A DNA stretch of 64,000 nucleotides from CAZNSX01 sp964575845 (GCA_964575845.1 CAZNSX010000002.1:558001-622000), one strand, 5' to 3'; shown: positions 1 to 8,221, numbered from the stretch's first letter. The notes: generated by a model from the letters alone, not told the origin. Translations and numbers: made by a program.

Positions 1-96
1 AAGCCCTGTTCAGAACTCAAACGAAGGACTCCTGAAGGAGGCCCTCCCTCAAGGCCGAGTATAGGCCATCTCTAGAGAAAAGCAAAGAATGTGCCA

Positions 97-861
97 TCAC
101 CTCTCGGCCAGGATTACGAGGTCTTTCGTACCCTTTGCACGATAGGGGGAAAGACGGTAATCCCCGTAGGTTTTCAGTTTCCGGAAGCCCGTCCCCATCA
201 GGCCCTCAACCAGTTCCTTCCTGCGCCAGGGACGAAGGGCCGTGGCGTGACGCCGCACCTCCCAAGAGGAGCCCTGGCCCTCGAGGATGAGCACCGTGAA
301 CTGAAGAAGACGGCCCCTTGGCTCTGTGAGGCGGAGGAAGAGGGATGTCCTCCCTCCCTCCTGCCGGACATTTAAGGGCATGAGGAGAGGCGAGCGCCAC
401 GTGCGGCGGTCATAATTGAGGTTCTGGATGAGGAGGAGCCCGCCGGGCGAGAGGACGCGAAAGAGTCCTCTCAAGGCCCCCCTCAGGGCTCTCAAGGTGA
501 GGAGGTGGGGAAGGGTGTTCCCGAGGCAGAGAACGGCGTCGAAGGCCGCAGGGAAGGCCCTGGGTAGCTCTGAAAAGGAGGCCCTCCTGAATGAGGCCCT
601 AACGCCCGCATCGCGCGCCCTCGTCCGGGCGGAGCGGAGCATGCTCAGGCTGATATCAGCCCCTTCGGCTTCATAGCCCCTCTGGGCCAGGGCAACGACG
701 TGCTGGCCCGTACCGCAGCCGGCATCAAGAACCCTTCTCACGCCGCGGCCCCTGAAGAGCCTCTCAAGGAAGAGGAGCTCCCGGTCGAGCCGGGCCTCCC
801 AGTTGATCATCCTCCCGTAATCCGGTGCGAAGCAGTCGTAGAACTCCTCAGGCCTCAGCAT
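97..861 (-). CDS. Class I SAM-dependent methyltransferase
   Basis: A 254-residue Rossmann-fold methyltransferase that would transfer a methyl group from S-adenosylmethionine to an unknown acceptor in the cytoplasm. Motif I (VLDAGCGTG) lies at about residues 44-52 and the acidic residue after strand 2 (GADIS) near 69; the region FDAVLCLGNTLPHL fits motif IV. The ATG at 861 has a strong purine-rich site (GGAGAGGGG) just upstream. It lies 86 bases downstream of selD on the same strand, so the two may be co-transcribed. The substrate cannot be read from the sequence; a link with selenium is only a guess from position. Confidence 0.85.
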   Translation of the reverse strand: MLRPEEFYDCFAPDYGRMINWEARLDRELLFLERLFRGRGVRRVLDAGCGTGQHVVALAQRGYEAEGADISLSMLRSARTRARDAGVRASFRRASFSELPRAFPAAFDAVLCLGNTLPHLLTLRALRGALRGLFRVLSPGGLLLIQNLNYDRRTWRSPLLMPLNVRQEGGRTSLFLRLTEPRGRLLQFTVLILEGQGSSWEVRRHATALRPWRRKELVEGLMGTGFRKLKTYGDYRLSPYRAKGTKDLVILAER

Positions 862-947
862 GCCCCCCCTCTCCGGGAAGCTCCCTCAAAGGAATAGAAT
901 TTTAAGCGAATAAGAAAGTGAGGCTTGCATGGAGCCTGGGTGAAAGC

Positions 948-2045
948 TCAGGGTTCCACCTTTATCTTTCCCGTGCCGGGGGCCGAAACCTCGCCGATTA
1001 TGGCCGCCTGGGGAACTCCCTCCTCATGGAGGCGAGCGAGGAGGGTGGCCGCCTTATCAGGATGGACTGCTATGAGGAGACCACCCGAGGTCTGAGGGTC
1101 GCAGAGAAGGAAGAGCTCCCTCTCCCCCAGCCCTCCGTCAAGCTCGACCCTTTGCTCGACCCAGTTGCGATTTCGGTGAGCGCCTCCCGGGCTCGCCTCT
1201 CCGGCAAAAGCCAGAACGCCATCGAAGGCGGGGATGCGGGAGAATTCAAGCCTGAGGTCCACCCCGCTGGCGGAGGCAAGGCTATGGGCGTGTCCGAGGA
1301 GGGCAAACCCCGTGACATCGGTGCAGGCATGAACGCCCACCTCACACATAAGGCGCGAGGCTGTGGCGTTCAGGGTCAGCATTGATTCTATGGCCTCCCG
1401 GTGTATCTCATCACTTATATCGCGGTCTTTTCCTCTCAGCTTCTCAATGAGTTTCTCGGTGCCGGGCCGCTCCTTCATGAGGTGAGAGATGATTCCTGTG
1501 CCGAGCTTCTTGGTGAGGATAATCTTATCCCCGGGACGTGCCCCTGAATTCATGACCATGGCCCTTGGGTCCACCACGCCCGTAGCCGCAAGCCCGTACT
1601 TGGGCTCCGGGTCCTCTATGCTGTGGCCCCCCACTACCACGGCTCCCGCCTCAAGCACCTTCATGGCCCCACCCTGAAGGATCTTGCCGAGCGCATCAAT
1701 ACCCATTGCGCACGGGTAGCTCACGATATTGAGGGCGGTCAAGGGTCGGGCTCCCATCGTATAGATGTCGCTCAGGGAGTTGGCGGCTGCTATCTGACCG
1801 AAGACGTAGGGGTCGTCCACGATGGGAGTCAAAATGTCCACCGTCTGTACTATGGCCAGGTCTTCCAGCAGTTTATACACACCGGTATCGTCCCCGGTGT
1901 TGAGCCCGTAAAGGAGATTGGGGTCCGTAATTGGGGGAAGCCCGCTCAGAGCTTTCAGTAGGTCCTCCGGACCTATCTTGGCGGCTCAACCGCCGGCCTT
2001 GACAAGGCTTGTGAGCAGAATTTTTTCCTCTGAAGGCGTCCTCAT
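948..2045 (-). CDS. selD: Selenide, water dikinase SelD with in-frame selenocysteine
   Basis: Makes selenophosphate from selenide and ATP, the selenium donor for Sec-tRNA and selenouridine. The 365-codon frame runs from ATG 2045 through a TGA at 1986-1988 to the stop at 948-950. The TGA sits at residue 20 in the context VKAGG-U-AAKIGP, exactly where SelD proteins carry the catalytic Cys or Sec, with Lys23 three residues on. The ATP/Mg-binding stretch (NTGDDTG, near 49-55) and the SLSDIYTMGARPL signature follow. A standard gene caller would stop at the TGA and start at an internal ATG at 1880, losing the active site. A SECIS-like hairpin follows the TGA. The product is a selenoprotein, so selA, selB and selC should exist elsewhere in the genome. 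Confidence 0.93.
1959..1975 (-). promoter_or_regulatory. Bacterial SECIS-like hairpin after the selD UGA
   Basis: On the minus strand, ten bases after the UGA, TAGGTCC-GGA-GGACCTA forms a perfect 7-bp stem with a GGA loop. Bacterial SECIS elements are small hairpins placed immediately 3' of the UGA, within the coding region, with an exposed G in the loop that SelB binds. Position and shape fit; binding is inferred. Confidence 0.75.
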
Positions 2046-2109
2046 CGCATCCTCTCTCGGGTCGGCCGAAAGGGGGGCCCGAAAACCATGCTAAATAAAT
2101 CTTATCATC

Positions 2110-2135
2110 AATAGCCTCTAAAGAGAGTGGCTATT
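2110..2135. promoter_or_regulatory. Inverted repeat between divergent selD and DUF72 genes
   Basis: AATAGCC (2110-2116) and GGCTATT (2129-2135) form a 7-bp inverted repeat in the AT-rich 190-base space between the divergently transcribed selD and DUF72 genes. It could be an operator or an mRNA hairpin in the selD leader. No consensus promoter is obvious on either strand, though TATATT at 2192-2197 could be a -10 for the rightward gene. Confidence 0.35.
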
Positions 2136-2238
2136 CGAAAAATAGTCTTTATAAATAGAATCCCCACCTCCCCTATTCTCACTGTATTCGTTATATTACA
2201 CAAGAAATAAGCCATCCTTGCAGGAGGCCCGCTATCTC

Positions 2239-2985
2239 GTGGGGGCAAGAGCTAAATATTGGGTTCGGGTAGGCTGCTGCGGTTTTCCCGTGGCACGGGC
2301 AAGATATTTCGAAAATTTTGAGGTCGTGGAGCTGCAATCCACCTTTTACCAGCTTCCCAGGGAGGAAACCCCCGAGAGGTGGCGGGCGGCGGCCCCGGAG
2401 GCCTTTGAGTTCACCGTCAAGGTTCCCCAGCTAATAACCCATGAGGCCTCAAGCCCCACCTACAGAAAGCTCAAGGAAAAACTATCGCCGGAGGCGAGAG
2501 GGCGAGTCGGCTCCTTCAGGCCTACTGAGGAGGTTTTCTCGGCCTGGGAGAGAACCCTCACGCTCTGTCATAAGCTAAGGGCAAGGGTCGCCCTCTTCCA
2601 GAGCCCGCCGAGCTTCAGCCCCACGCCCGAACACAAGAAAAACCTAAAGGCATTTTTCGGCACAATCGAGAGGGGGGGCCTCATCCTCATCTGGGAGCCC
2701 CGCGGCGACTGGAAGGAGGGAGAGGTCCTTGAGCTCTGCCAAGAGCTTGGGCTTGTGCACGGCGTTGATCCCTTCACCTCAAAGCCCCTCTGGGGAGAGC
2801 CCCGCTACTTCAGGCTCCACGGCCGGGGAGGCTACAGGTATGAGTACAGTGATGAGGAGCTCGTGGAACTCAAAGAGATGCTCGTGAACGCAGGGGGAGG
2901 GTACGTGCTTTTCAATAATGTATTCATGTTCGAGGATGCCCAGCGGTTCAAGAAGCTTTTAAGAGGTCAGAGAAATTTAGGTTAG
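2239..2985 (+). CDS. DUF72 (YecE-like) family protein
   Basis: A cytoplasmic TIM-barrel-like DUF72 protein of unknown biochemical role. Family hallmarks are the N-terminal VGCCGFP, the stretch FEVVELQSTFYQLP, the KVPQLITH strand (FTVKVP) and the late YFRLHGRGGYRYEYSDEEL segment. The GTG at 2239 is preferred because AGGAGG (2222-2227) precedes it at workable spacing; a TTG at 2218 is possible but would put that site inside the gene. It is transcribed away from selD. Length (about 248 residues) is normal for the family. Confidence 0.85.
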   Translation: MGARAKYWVRVGCCGFPVARARYFENFEVVELQSTFYQLPREETPERWRAAAPEAFEFTVKVPQLITHEASSPTYRKLKEKLSPEARGRVGSFRPTEEVFSAWERTLTLCHKLRARVALFQSPPSFSPTPEHKKNLKAFFGTIERGGLILIWEPRGDWKEGEVLELCQELGLVHGVDPFTSKPLWGEPRYFRLHGRGGYRYEYSDEELVELKEMLVNAGGGYVLFNNVFMFEDAQRFKKLLRGQRNLG

Positions 2986-2986
2986 A

Positions 2987-3054
2987 GGCTCCTGGATGCC
3001 TTCTGCTACACAATCTTCTTCTCCATCCTCCGGGCCCCTGTCTCAAAGAAGCGC
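2987..3054 (-). pseudogene. Remnant of the 3' end of a second FAD oxidoreductase gene
   Basis: Read on the minus strand, this stretch encodes MRFFETGARRMEKKIV followed by a stop. It closely matches the C-terminus of the intact FAD oxidoreductase gene (RFFEPGARRMEKRIV-stop, 4927-4975). The DNA match continues about 18 bases beyond the stop; by hand alignment it is roughly 84% over about 65 bases. Nothing else of the gene is recognisable upstream. It is either the relic of a paralog or the second copy of a gene-end target duplicated when the HtpX segment inserted. Confidence 0.75.
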
Positions 3055-3179
3055 ATTGCGGCAGGCGATTGAGAAAGAGCTCGCAACTTTGGAGGCTGAG
3101 AAACGAAGGGAAGATGTGGCTTGTTTTCGAGATGTCAGTCTCATCAAGCCGGATTTCGACTCAAGAGATTTATGGGAGA

Positions 3180-4142
3180 TTAGCCTAATGAGGCAAGATG
3201 GTTGATCCGCTTTAGCATATTGGGATGAGTGGTGAAAAGCTCCATCATCTTTTCAGCCCTGCTAATTTCTATAGTCTTCTGGCGGAGTACCATCAGCTCA
3301 TCACTGTCGATGGTGCCAGACATATCCCGGTCAATCTGGGAAAGTTCCCTTATATCTGCCTGAGCCCTGGAGGGATCATTGAGGAAGAAAGCCTTCACCC
3401 CCTCCACTTTTTTCAGTTCTTCTCCGCCTCGAAGCCTGGCACTACCATAGACTAGTTTATAGAGGGCGGAAGCTAAATGATGAGGGGGGTTCCCCAATTC
3501 TACGCTCCCCAGATCCGCGTAGTATTCCCGAATTCGAGAGCCATATAAAACCAGGAGATTAGTAAGGAAGTAGAGGAGAAAAGCCCCCATTCCAACCAGG
3601 GCAGCATAACCTCCTCCTCCTCTTCTTTCCCCCAACATTCCCCCCCACATCATCCTCCAGGCAATCCAGTAGAGAATAAGGGGGATTACCGAAAGCAGGG
3701 TTATAATCATCATATCCCGATGTCTGAGGTGGGAAATCTCGTGGCCCAATACTGCCTTTAACTCTTCTTTGCTTAATAGCCTTTGGATTCCCTGGGTAAC
3801 ACAAACTCTCCCATCTCTCAAGCTTTTACCAAAGGCAAAAGCGTTGGGAATCCCCAGTTGGGAGATCCCCACTTTTGGCTTGGGAATTTGAGCGCGTTCG
3901 GCTAGCTCGGCTACCATTTGGTGAAGTTCTGGCTCCTCTCCTTCTGAGACCCATTTCACTCTCATCATTATCTTCACCATAGAAGGCCCGACGATGTACT
4001 GAAAGCCCAAGAATAAAAAAGCCAGGATAATGTAAGTAACCGCTCCTCCTGCGCCAAGGTAATTTCCAATTCCGGTAATTACCCCATAGAGGATCCCAAA
4101 AAGCAAAGCCACCAAAAGCCACATTCTTGTCTGAAGTCCCAT
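3180..4142 (-). CDS. htpX: HtpX-like membrane zinc metalloprotease (M48) with EF-hand loop
   Basis: A 320-residue M48 protease that would degrade misfolded membrane proteins at the cytoplasmic membrane. Two N-terminal membrane segments (about 8-28 and 34-52) precede the zinc motif HEISH (134-138); further hydrophobic helices lie near 147-161 and 181-200, and the third zinc ligand is Glu206 in REYYAD. Residues 271-282 (DRDMSGTIDSDE) match the EF-hand calcium loop D-x-D-x-S-G-x-I-x-x-x-E, in the segment before the C-terminal THPNMLKRINHL motif. Its DNA is visibly AT-richer than its neighbours and it is flanked by direct repeats of a gene end, suggesting acquisition by transfer. Confidence 0.9.
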   Translation of the reverse strand: MGLQTRMWLLVALLFGILYGVITGIGNYLGAGGAVTYIILAFLFLGFQYIVGPSMVKIMMRVKWVSEGEEPELHQMVAELAERAQIPKPKVGISQLGIPNAFAFGKSLRDGRVCVTQGIQRLLSKEELKAVLGHEISHLRHRDMMIITLLSVIPLILYWIAWRMMWGGMLGERRGGGGYAALVGMGAFLLYFLTNLLVLYGSRIREYYADLGSVELGNPPHHLASALYKLVYGSARLRGGEELKKVEGVKAFFLNDPSRAQADIRELSQIDRDMSGTIDSDELMVLRQKTIEISRAEKMMELFTTHPNMLKRINHLASLG

Positions 4143-4926
4143 TTCGATTTACCTCTCCCCCTAAGCTTTACTTGATTTTGGATAGGATTTCATTATGCAT
4201 CTCATTTATATAGTCGCCAAATATAATAGTTAATCTCCCCTTTAACCCGAAATTTCCTATTTCAACGCTTGATGGAGGCATGTCCGACCCCCCATCCCCA
4301 TTTGGGCCAACAATAATAGCTTTCCCGTTAGCTGTCAGGCACCTTATGGAGCCCTTAAACCGACGCCGGAGGCTCCATCCCCGCTACGGCGTAATACCCA
4401 ACCCCACCTTTCTGCCACGGCCAGAAGGTATCGGGCGGTTGACATCTTGATTTTACATTAGGAATCAGCCTCACTACAGTGTAAAACCGAGTCTCACCCG
4501 GGAAATCCAGGATTAGATAGGTCGAAATGGGACGAGATGTCTAATGAGCGGTTCTTGCCTGCCAAGCAGTTCAATGATTTCTAACCATCCAGAAGGCGCA
4601 GCTAATCCAGTAGAAGGTGAGCCCTTACCAAAAAGGGGGTGGACTTGCCTGCCTCCGAAGCCATCTGCTCGCCTTGCCTTTTGGCCTTCGGGGGCTCACC
4701 TTTCCAACCTCCATTTTCTGTTGCTGGTTGTACCGCCTCGCTCATAAAGCTTTTTTCCTAGAGAGATCGGCAGAGACAGGGGTGCTGTGCCCCGCCTAAA
4801 CCGCTATGGCCCCGCGGAATTATGGACAGCACATGAAAATGTTCGGGTTTCGAAGGTTATACCACTCGACCTGCCGGAAGGCGCGTTTATCAGGGCACTA
4901 TTACATAGCCTCCAGGAGGCCTCCCG
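4143..4926. other. 784-base stretch without a convincing gene
   Basis: AT-rich at the HtpX end and mixed further right. Short open frames exist on both strands but none has a family signature, a good start or supportive codon use. One minus-strand frame starting near 4744 (MSEAVQPATENGGWKGE, about 47 codons) looks protein-like but stops near 4607. The last 18 bases belong to the repeat shared with 2987-3004. I read it as decayed mobile or insertion DNA; the promoter of the HtpX gene should lie close to 4143-4220. Confidence 0.5.
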
Positions 4927-4975
4927 CTACACAATCCTTTTCTCCATCCTCCGAGCCCCGGGCTCAAAGAAGCGC
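4908..4975. repeat. Direct repeat, copy 2 (3' end of FAD oxidoreductase gene)
   Basis: About 65 bases shared in the same orientation with 2987-3054, covering the last 15 or so codons of the FAD oxidoreductase gene and 18 bases beyond its stop. The two copies bracket the htpX segment (about 1.9 kb). The arrangement is like the gene-end duplication left by site-specific integration, but the roughly 16% divergence between copies means it is either old or came from a different allele. Confidence 0.65.
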
Positions 4976-6117
4976 TCAAGCCTGAGAGGGCTGATATCCA
5001 GGCTGGAGGTTTTGCCCTCTATCACAAGCTCCGACACAAGCTGTCCCAGGGCGGGCGAGTGCATGAACCCGTGGCCGCTGTGGCCCACGGCATTTATTAA
5101 CCCCTTCAAGCCCGGAGCAAAGCCCAGGATGGAGCTGAGGTCTTCTGTCTCGCAGTAAAGCGCCGCCCAGCTGAGGCGGTCATCGACTCCGCGAACGAGG
5201 GGCAGCCGGTGGGACATCTCGGAGAGGGCGATGATATACTGGGGGTCGGAGATGGTGAATTTCCTTGCGTCAAGACCTTCGGGCTCATCCCTGAACTTTC
5301 TCACCCAGATTATTCTTTCCCCCTCCGGGCGGAAGAGGAGCTCCCTTTCCAGGTCGCCCACCAGGGGAAGTGGGAGTTCGCCCACGGGGTTGCTGACAAA
5401 GACCTCGCCCCGGTAAGGTTTAACCGGAAGCCTGAGGCCCGCCATCTCTGAGATGAGCCTCGCCCAAGGGCCTGCGGCATTTATCAGGAGCGGAGTCTTG
5501 ATGAGACGCTCCTCACCGCAGGGCTCGCCTCCCTCACGCCTGGCCCACCTGATGCCCGAAATCCTCCCTCCTCTCACCTCAATCCCAGTGGCCTCGGCCA
5601 GAACTCTCACCTCAGCCCCGAGGCGCCGCGCACCTTTGCCATATCCCTCCACCACGCTCCCGGGGTCCGCAAACCCATCCCAGGAGCAGAAACTTCCTCC
5701 TATAACCCCTTGGGTATTGACGAGGGGGAACCTCTCATTTATCTCCTCCGGTGAGAGCGCGTCCACCGGTACCCCCAGCTTCTTCTGAAGCTCGATATTT
5801 CTTCTCAGGCGCGAGAGGGTCTCGCATCTTGAAGCCATGAAAAGGTAGCCCCTCTGCTTGAAGCCTGGATCCCTCCCGAGCTCATCCCTGAAGGCCTTAA
5901 GCTTCCGCACGCTCATGAGGGAGAGGCGGATGTTCCACTCCTCGGGAAACTGATGCCTTACCCCTCCCACCGACCTTCCCGTTGTGCCCATGCCGAGAGC
6001 CTCTTCCCGCTCCAGGAGCAGAAGGCTTCCTTTGAAACCGTTCCGCAGCAGGTGGTAGGCGCAGCTCGTGCCCACGGCGCCCCCGCCCACGACCACGCAA
6101 TCAAAATTCTCGGCCAA
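4927..6117 (-). CDS. FAD-dependent oxidoreductase, DAO family
   Basis: A 396-residue glycine/D-amino-acid/sarcosine-oxidase-type flavoenzyme. The N-terminal dinucleotide fold has VVVGGGAVGTSCAYHL (about 8-23), an acidic residue after strand 2 (LLLEREE), and TTGRSVGGVRHQF, the loop where such enzymes contact or covalently hold FAD. The C-terminal HSGHGFMHSPALG (about 345-357) is the conserved FAD-contacting stretch. Start is TTG 6117, preceded by CAGGGGAA. It follows the cyclophilin-like gene by 16 bases, so the two form an operon. The substrate is unknown; it may oxidise an amino or imino acid. Its 3' end is duplicated at 2987-3054. Confidence 0.88.
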   Translation of the reverse strand: MAENFDCVVVGGGAVGTSCAYHLLRNGFKGSLLLLEREEALGMGTTGRSVGGVRHQFPEEWNIRLSLMSVRKLKAFRDELGRDPGFKQRGYLFMASRCETLSRLRRNIELQKKLGVPVDALSPEEINERFPLVNTQGVIGGSFCSWDGFADPGSVVEGYGKGARRLGAEVRVLAEATGIEVRGGRISGIRWARREGGEPCGEERLIKTPLLINAAGPWARLISEMAGLRLPVKPYRGEVFVSNPVGELPLPLVGDLERELLFRPEGERIIWVRKFRDEPEGLDARKFTISDPQYIIALSEMSHRLPLVRGVDDRLSWAALYCETEDLSSILGFAPGLKGLINAVGHSGHGFMHSPALGQLVSELVIEGKTSSLDISPLRLERFFEPGARRMEKRIV

Positions 6118-6133
6118 GGCGATTCCCCTGAGT

Positions 6134-6508
6134 TCAAGCCTTCTCTATGACCACCCTCGCCCCTGAGGGGACCTTTTTAAATATGGCTGGGTCTCCTTCC
6201 ACCCTTCCCAGGAGGTTCACCGGGCTCGCCGCGCGGGGCTCATCCCCTCGGCTGGCGGGCGTGGGGCCGAAGAAGATGCAGAATGCCGTCCCAGGCGGCC
6301 AGAAGCCGAGGTCGCCTCTCTCAACGGCCTCGCGGGCGTCCTTTTCCAGCTCGGCCTGCAGGGGGATGGAGAAATAGATCTCCTCCCCCCAGAGGTTCGC
6401 CCTGCCCTCCACGGGAAGCGCTTCCCAGAGGCGCACCGCCGTGGGGCTGTCCTTCAAGGTTGCAGCTGCTTCAATCTCGCCCGCCTTTATGATAATTTTC
6501 TTAGCCAT
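6134..6508 (-). CDS. Cyclophilin-like fold protein (PF04126 type)
   Basis: A 124-residue protein resembling the small TM1367-type cyclophilin-like family: an N-terminal strand set (KKIIIKAGEIEAAATL), then TAVRLWEALP, the conserved GEEIYFSIP, and the GDLGFWPPGTAFCIFFGPTP signature. These proteins share the cyclophilin barrel without proven prolyl isomerase activity. ATG 6508 is chosen because GGGGAG sits six bases upstream; the longer frame to 6637 has no comparable site. It is followed at 16 bases by the FAD oxidoreductase and is probably co-transcribed with it. Confidence 0.85.
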   Translation of the reverse strand: MAKKIIIKAGEIEAAATLKDSPTAVRLWEALPVEGRANLWGEEIYFSIPLQAELEKDAREAVERGDLGFWPPGTAFCIFFGPTPASRGDEPRAASPVNLLGRVEGDPAIFKKVPSGARVVIEKA

Positions 6509-6630
6509 TGGCTTCTCCCCTTGTTCCTTCAAAGGCCGCGGTCCGGGGGCCTTTCCCATGGTATGCGAAACCGGCACGCGGTCATCGACCGGGCCCCTCC
6601 CTGCGCGGCAAGAAGCACGAGGGAAAGGGA

Positions 6631-6659
6631 TTGACAAGGAATACTAAGGCTAATACTAT
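6631..6659 (+). promoter_or_regulatory. Sigma-70-type promoter for the polyprenyl synthase operon
   Basis: TTGACA at 6631-6636, a 17-base spacer, then TACTAT at 6654-6659. The leader to the start codon would be about 60 bases. The -35 is perfect; the -10 is a fair match. Confidence 0.6.
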
Positions 6660-6725
6660 AAGATGTTTTTGAAAACTAAAAGATCTTGTTAGCATAGCTC
6701 CAATTCGAGCCGGAGGCAAAGAGTG

Positions 6726-7709
6726 ATGGTTCCCAGCTTCAGCGAGGTTGTGCAGAGCATCCGGGGGGAACTGGACCGGGTGGAGAAAGCTCTGAGGGAG
6801 CACCTCCAGTCGGATGTCGGCCTTATTCCCTCCATAGGCAACTACATGAGCGACAACGGGGGAAAGCGAATAAGGCCCATGCTGGTGCTGCTTTCGGCCA
6901 GGGCCTGCGGTTACGAGGGCGAGCGCTGCATAACCCATTCCTGTGTGGTGGAATACATTCACACGGCTAGCCTCCTGCACGACGATGTGGTGGATGGGGC
7001 CGAGGTGCGCAGGGGAAGTCCCTCGGCCAATGCCAAGTGGGGAAACGAGGCAAGCGTGCTGGTGGGGGACTATCTCTTCGCCAGATCCTTCCACCTGATG
7101 AGTGCCGATAATGACCTCCGCATCATGCAGGTTCTCTCCGATGCATCGGTAAGCCTGGCCGAGGGGGAGGTGCTGCAGCTCATCAACATGTATAATCTGG
7201 AGGCTACCGAGGAGGATTACTTCAGGACAATCTTCCGGAAGACGGCGGCGCTTATCTCCTCCTGTTGCCGGGTGGGAGCCATTCTGGGTGGTGCGGAGAG
7301 CTGGCAGGAGGAGGCTCTGGCGGAATACGGGCGCCATGTGGGGTATGCCTTCCAGATGGCCGACGATGCCCTGGACTATACTGCAAATGCTGAGCGACTG
7401 GGCAAAGCCCTTGGAAACGACCTCAGGGAAGGCAACGTCACCCTTCCCCTTTTGCACCTTTTCAAGGAGGCCGAGGAGGGGGAGCGCAGGCTTATCAAGG
7501 AGGTCTTTCTGCACTCCGAGGAGGGCGACGAGAAGGGCTTAAAGGAAATCATCTCCCTCATGGAGAAGCACGGCTCGATTGAGTACACACTGGAGAAGGC
7601 CAGAGGCCGTGTGTCTCGCGCCCGAGAGGCTCTGGCGCCTCTCAAAGAGAGTTTTTACGTCAACGCTCTTCACTCTATGGCCCAGTACGTGGTTGAAAGG
7701 GACATCTAG
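6726..7709 (+). CDS. Polyprenyl diphosphate synthase (long-chain, IspB-like)
   Basis: Trans-prenyltransferase adding isopentenyl diphosphate units to make a long isoprenoid chain, most likely the quinone side chain. It has the GGKRIRPMLVLL motif, the first Asp-rich motif DDVVDGAEVRRG and the second DDALDYT, in family order and spacing. The length (about 327 residues) fits octaprenyl/nonaprenyl synthases. GGAGG at 6712-6716 serves either ATG 6726 or the GTG three bases earlier. It begins a run with AMMECR1 and Maf genes. It differs from the short-chain synthase at 20213, which has the ispA-type DDLPALDDD. Confidence 0.93.
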   Translation: MVPSFSEVVQSIRGELDRVEKALREHLQSDVGLIPSIGNYMSDNGGKRIRPMLVLLSARACGYEGERCITHSCVVEYIHTASLLHDDVVDGAEVRRGSPSANAKWGNEASVLVGDYLFARSFHLMSADNDLRIMQVLSDASVSLAEGEVLQLINMYNLEATEEDYFRTIFRKTAALISSCCRVGAILGGAESWQEEALAEYGRHVGYAFQMADDALDYTANAERLGKALGNDLREGNVTLPLLHLFKEAEEGERRLIKEVFLHSEEGDEKGLKEIISLMEKHGSIEYTLEKARGRVSRAREALAPLKESFYVNALHSMAQYVVERDI

Positions 7710-7711
7710 CC

Positions 7712-8221
7712 TTGCTCCATCCGCTGGTCGAGCTCGCTCGTAAGGCCATCGCCGAATACCTGCTGAACGGAACTTTCATAAAACCCCCTGCGCCGATGCC
7801 CTCTGAGATGGGGGGACGTGCAGGAGTATTCGTATCATTGAAGAAAAAGGGCGAGCTGAGAGGCTGCATAGGTACCTACATGCCCAGCCAGCCCACTCTC
7901 GCTGAAGAGGTAATCCAAAATGCGGTGAGTGCGGCAATCGAGGACCCGCGGTTCGTTCCGGTGAGTTCCGAGGAACTGCCGGAACTGAGTATCACCGTGG
8001 ACGTTCTGGAGCCGCCAGAGAGAGTGGAAAGTCGCTCGGAGCTGGACCCAAAAATCTGGGGTGTCATCGTCCAGAAGGGAGCTCTCAAGGGCCTCCTCCT
8101 GCCTGACCTCCCGGGGGTAGATGAGTTGGAAGAGCAGATTGACATCGCTCGCAAGAAGGCGGGTATACCCGAGGGGGAGGACTTTGAGGTGCTTAAGTTC
8201 AGGGTGACGCGCTACCGGTGA
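7712..8221 (+). CDS. AMMECR1-domain protein (AmmeMemoRadiSam system protein A)
   Basis: A 169-residue protein of the AMMECR1 family, with the core motif LRGCIGT (about 49-55) and the stretch AVSAAIEDPRFVPVS. Bacterial members often accompany a Memo protein and a radical SAM enzyme in a poorly understood modification system; neither partner is in this window. The start is TTG 7712, two bases after the prenyl synthase stop, and the 3' end overlaps the maf gene by GTGA, implying translational coupling. Function is unassigned. Confidence 0.88.
   Translation: MLHPLVELARKAIAEYLLNGTFIKPPAPMPSEMGGRAGVFVSLKKKGELRGCIGTYMPSQPTLAEEVIQNAVSAAIEDPRFVPVSSEELPELSITVDVLEPPERVESRSELDPKIWGVIVQKGALKGLLLPDLPGVDELEEQIDIARKKAGIPEGEDFEVLKFRVTRYR

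Noticed and set aside
2996..3205. 69-codon plus-strand frame
   Set aside because: Its first third lies over the oxidoreductase 3'-end relic in the opposite sense, the rest has no family signature, and it runs into the htpX end.
6582..7514. 310-codon minus-strand frame opposite the polyprenyl synthase
   Set aside because: It is the mirror of a gene with all catalytic motifs; the long opposite frame is a GC-rich codon artefact.
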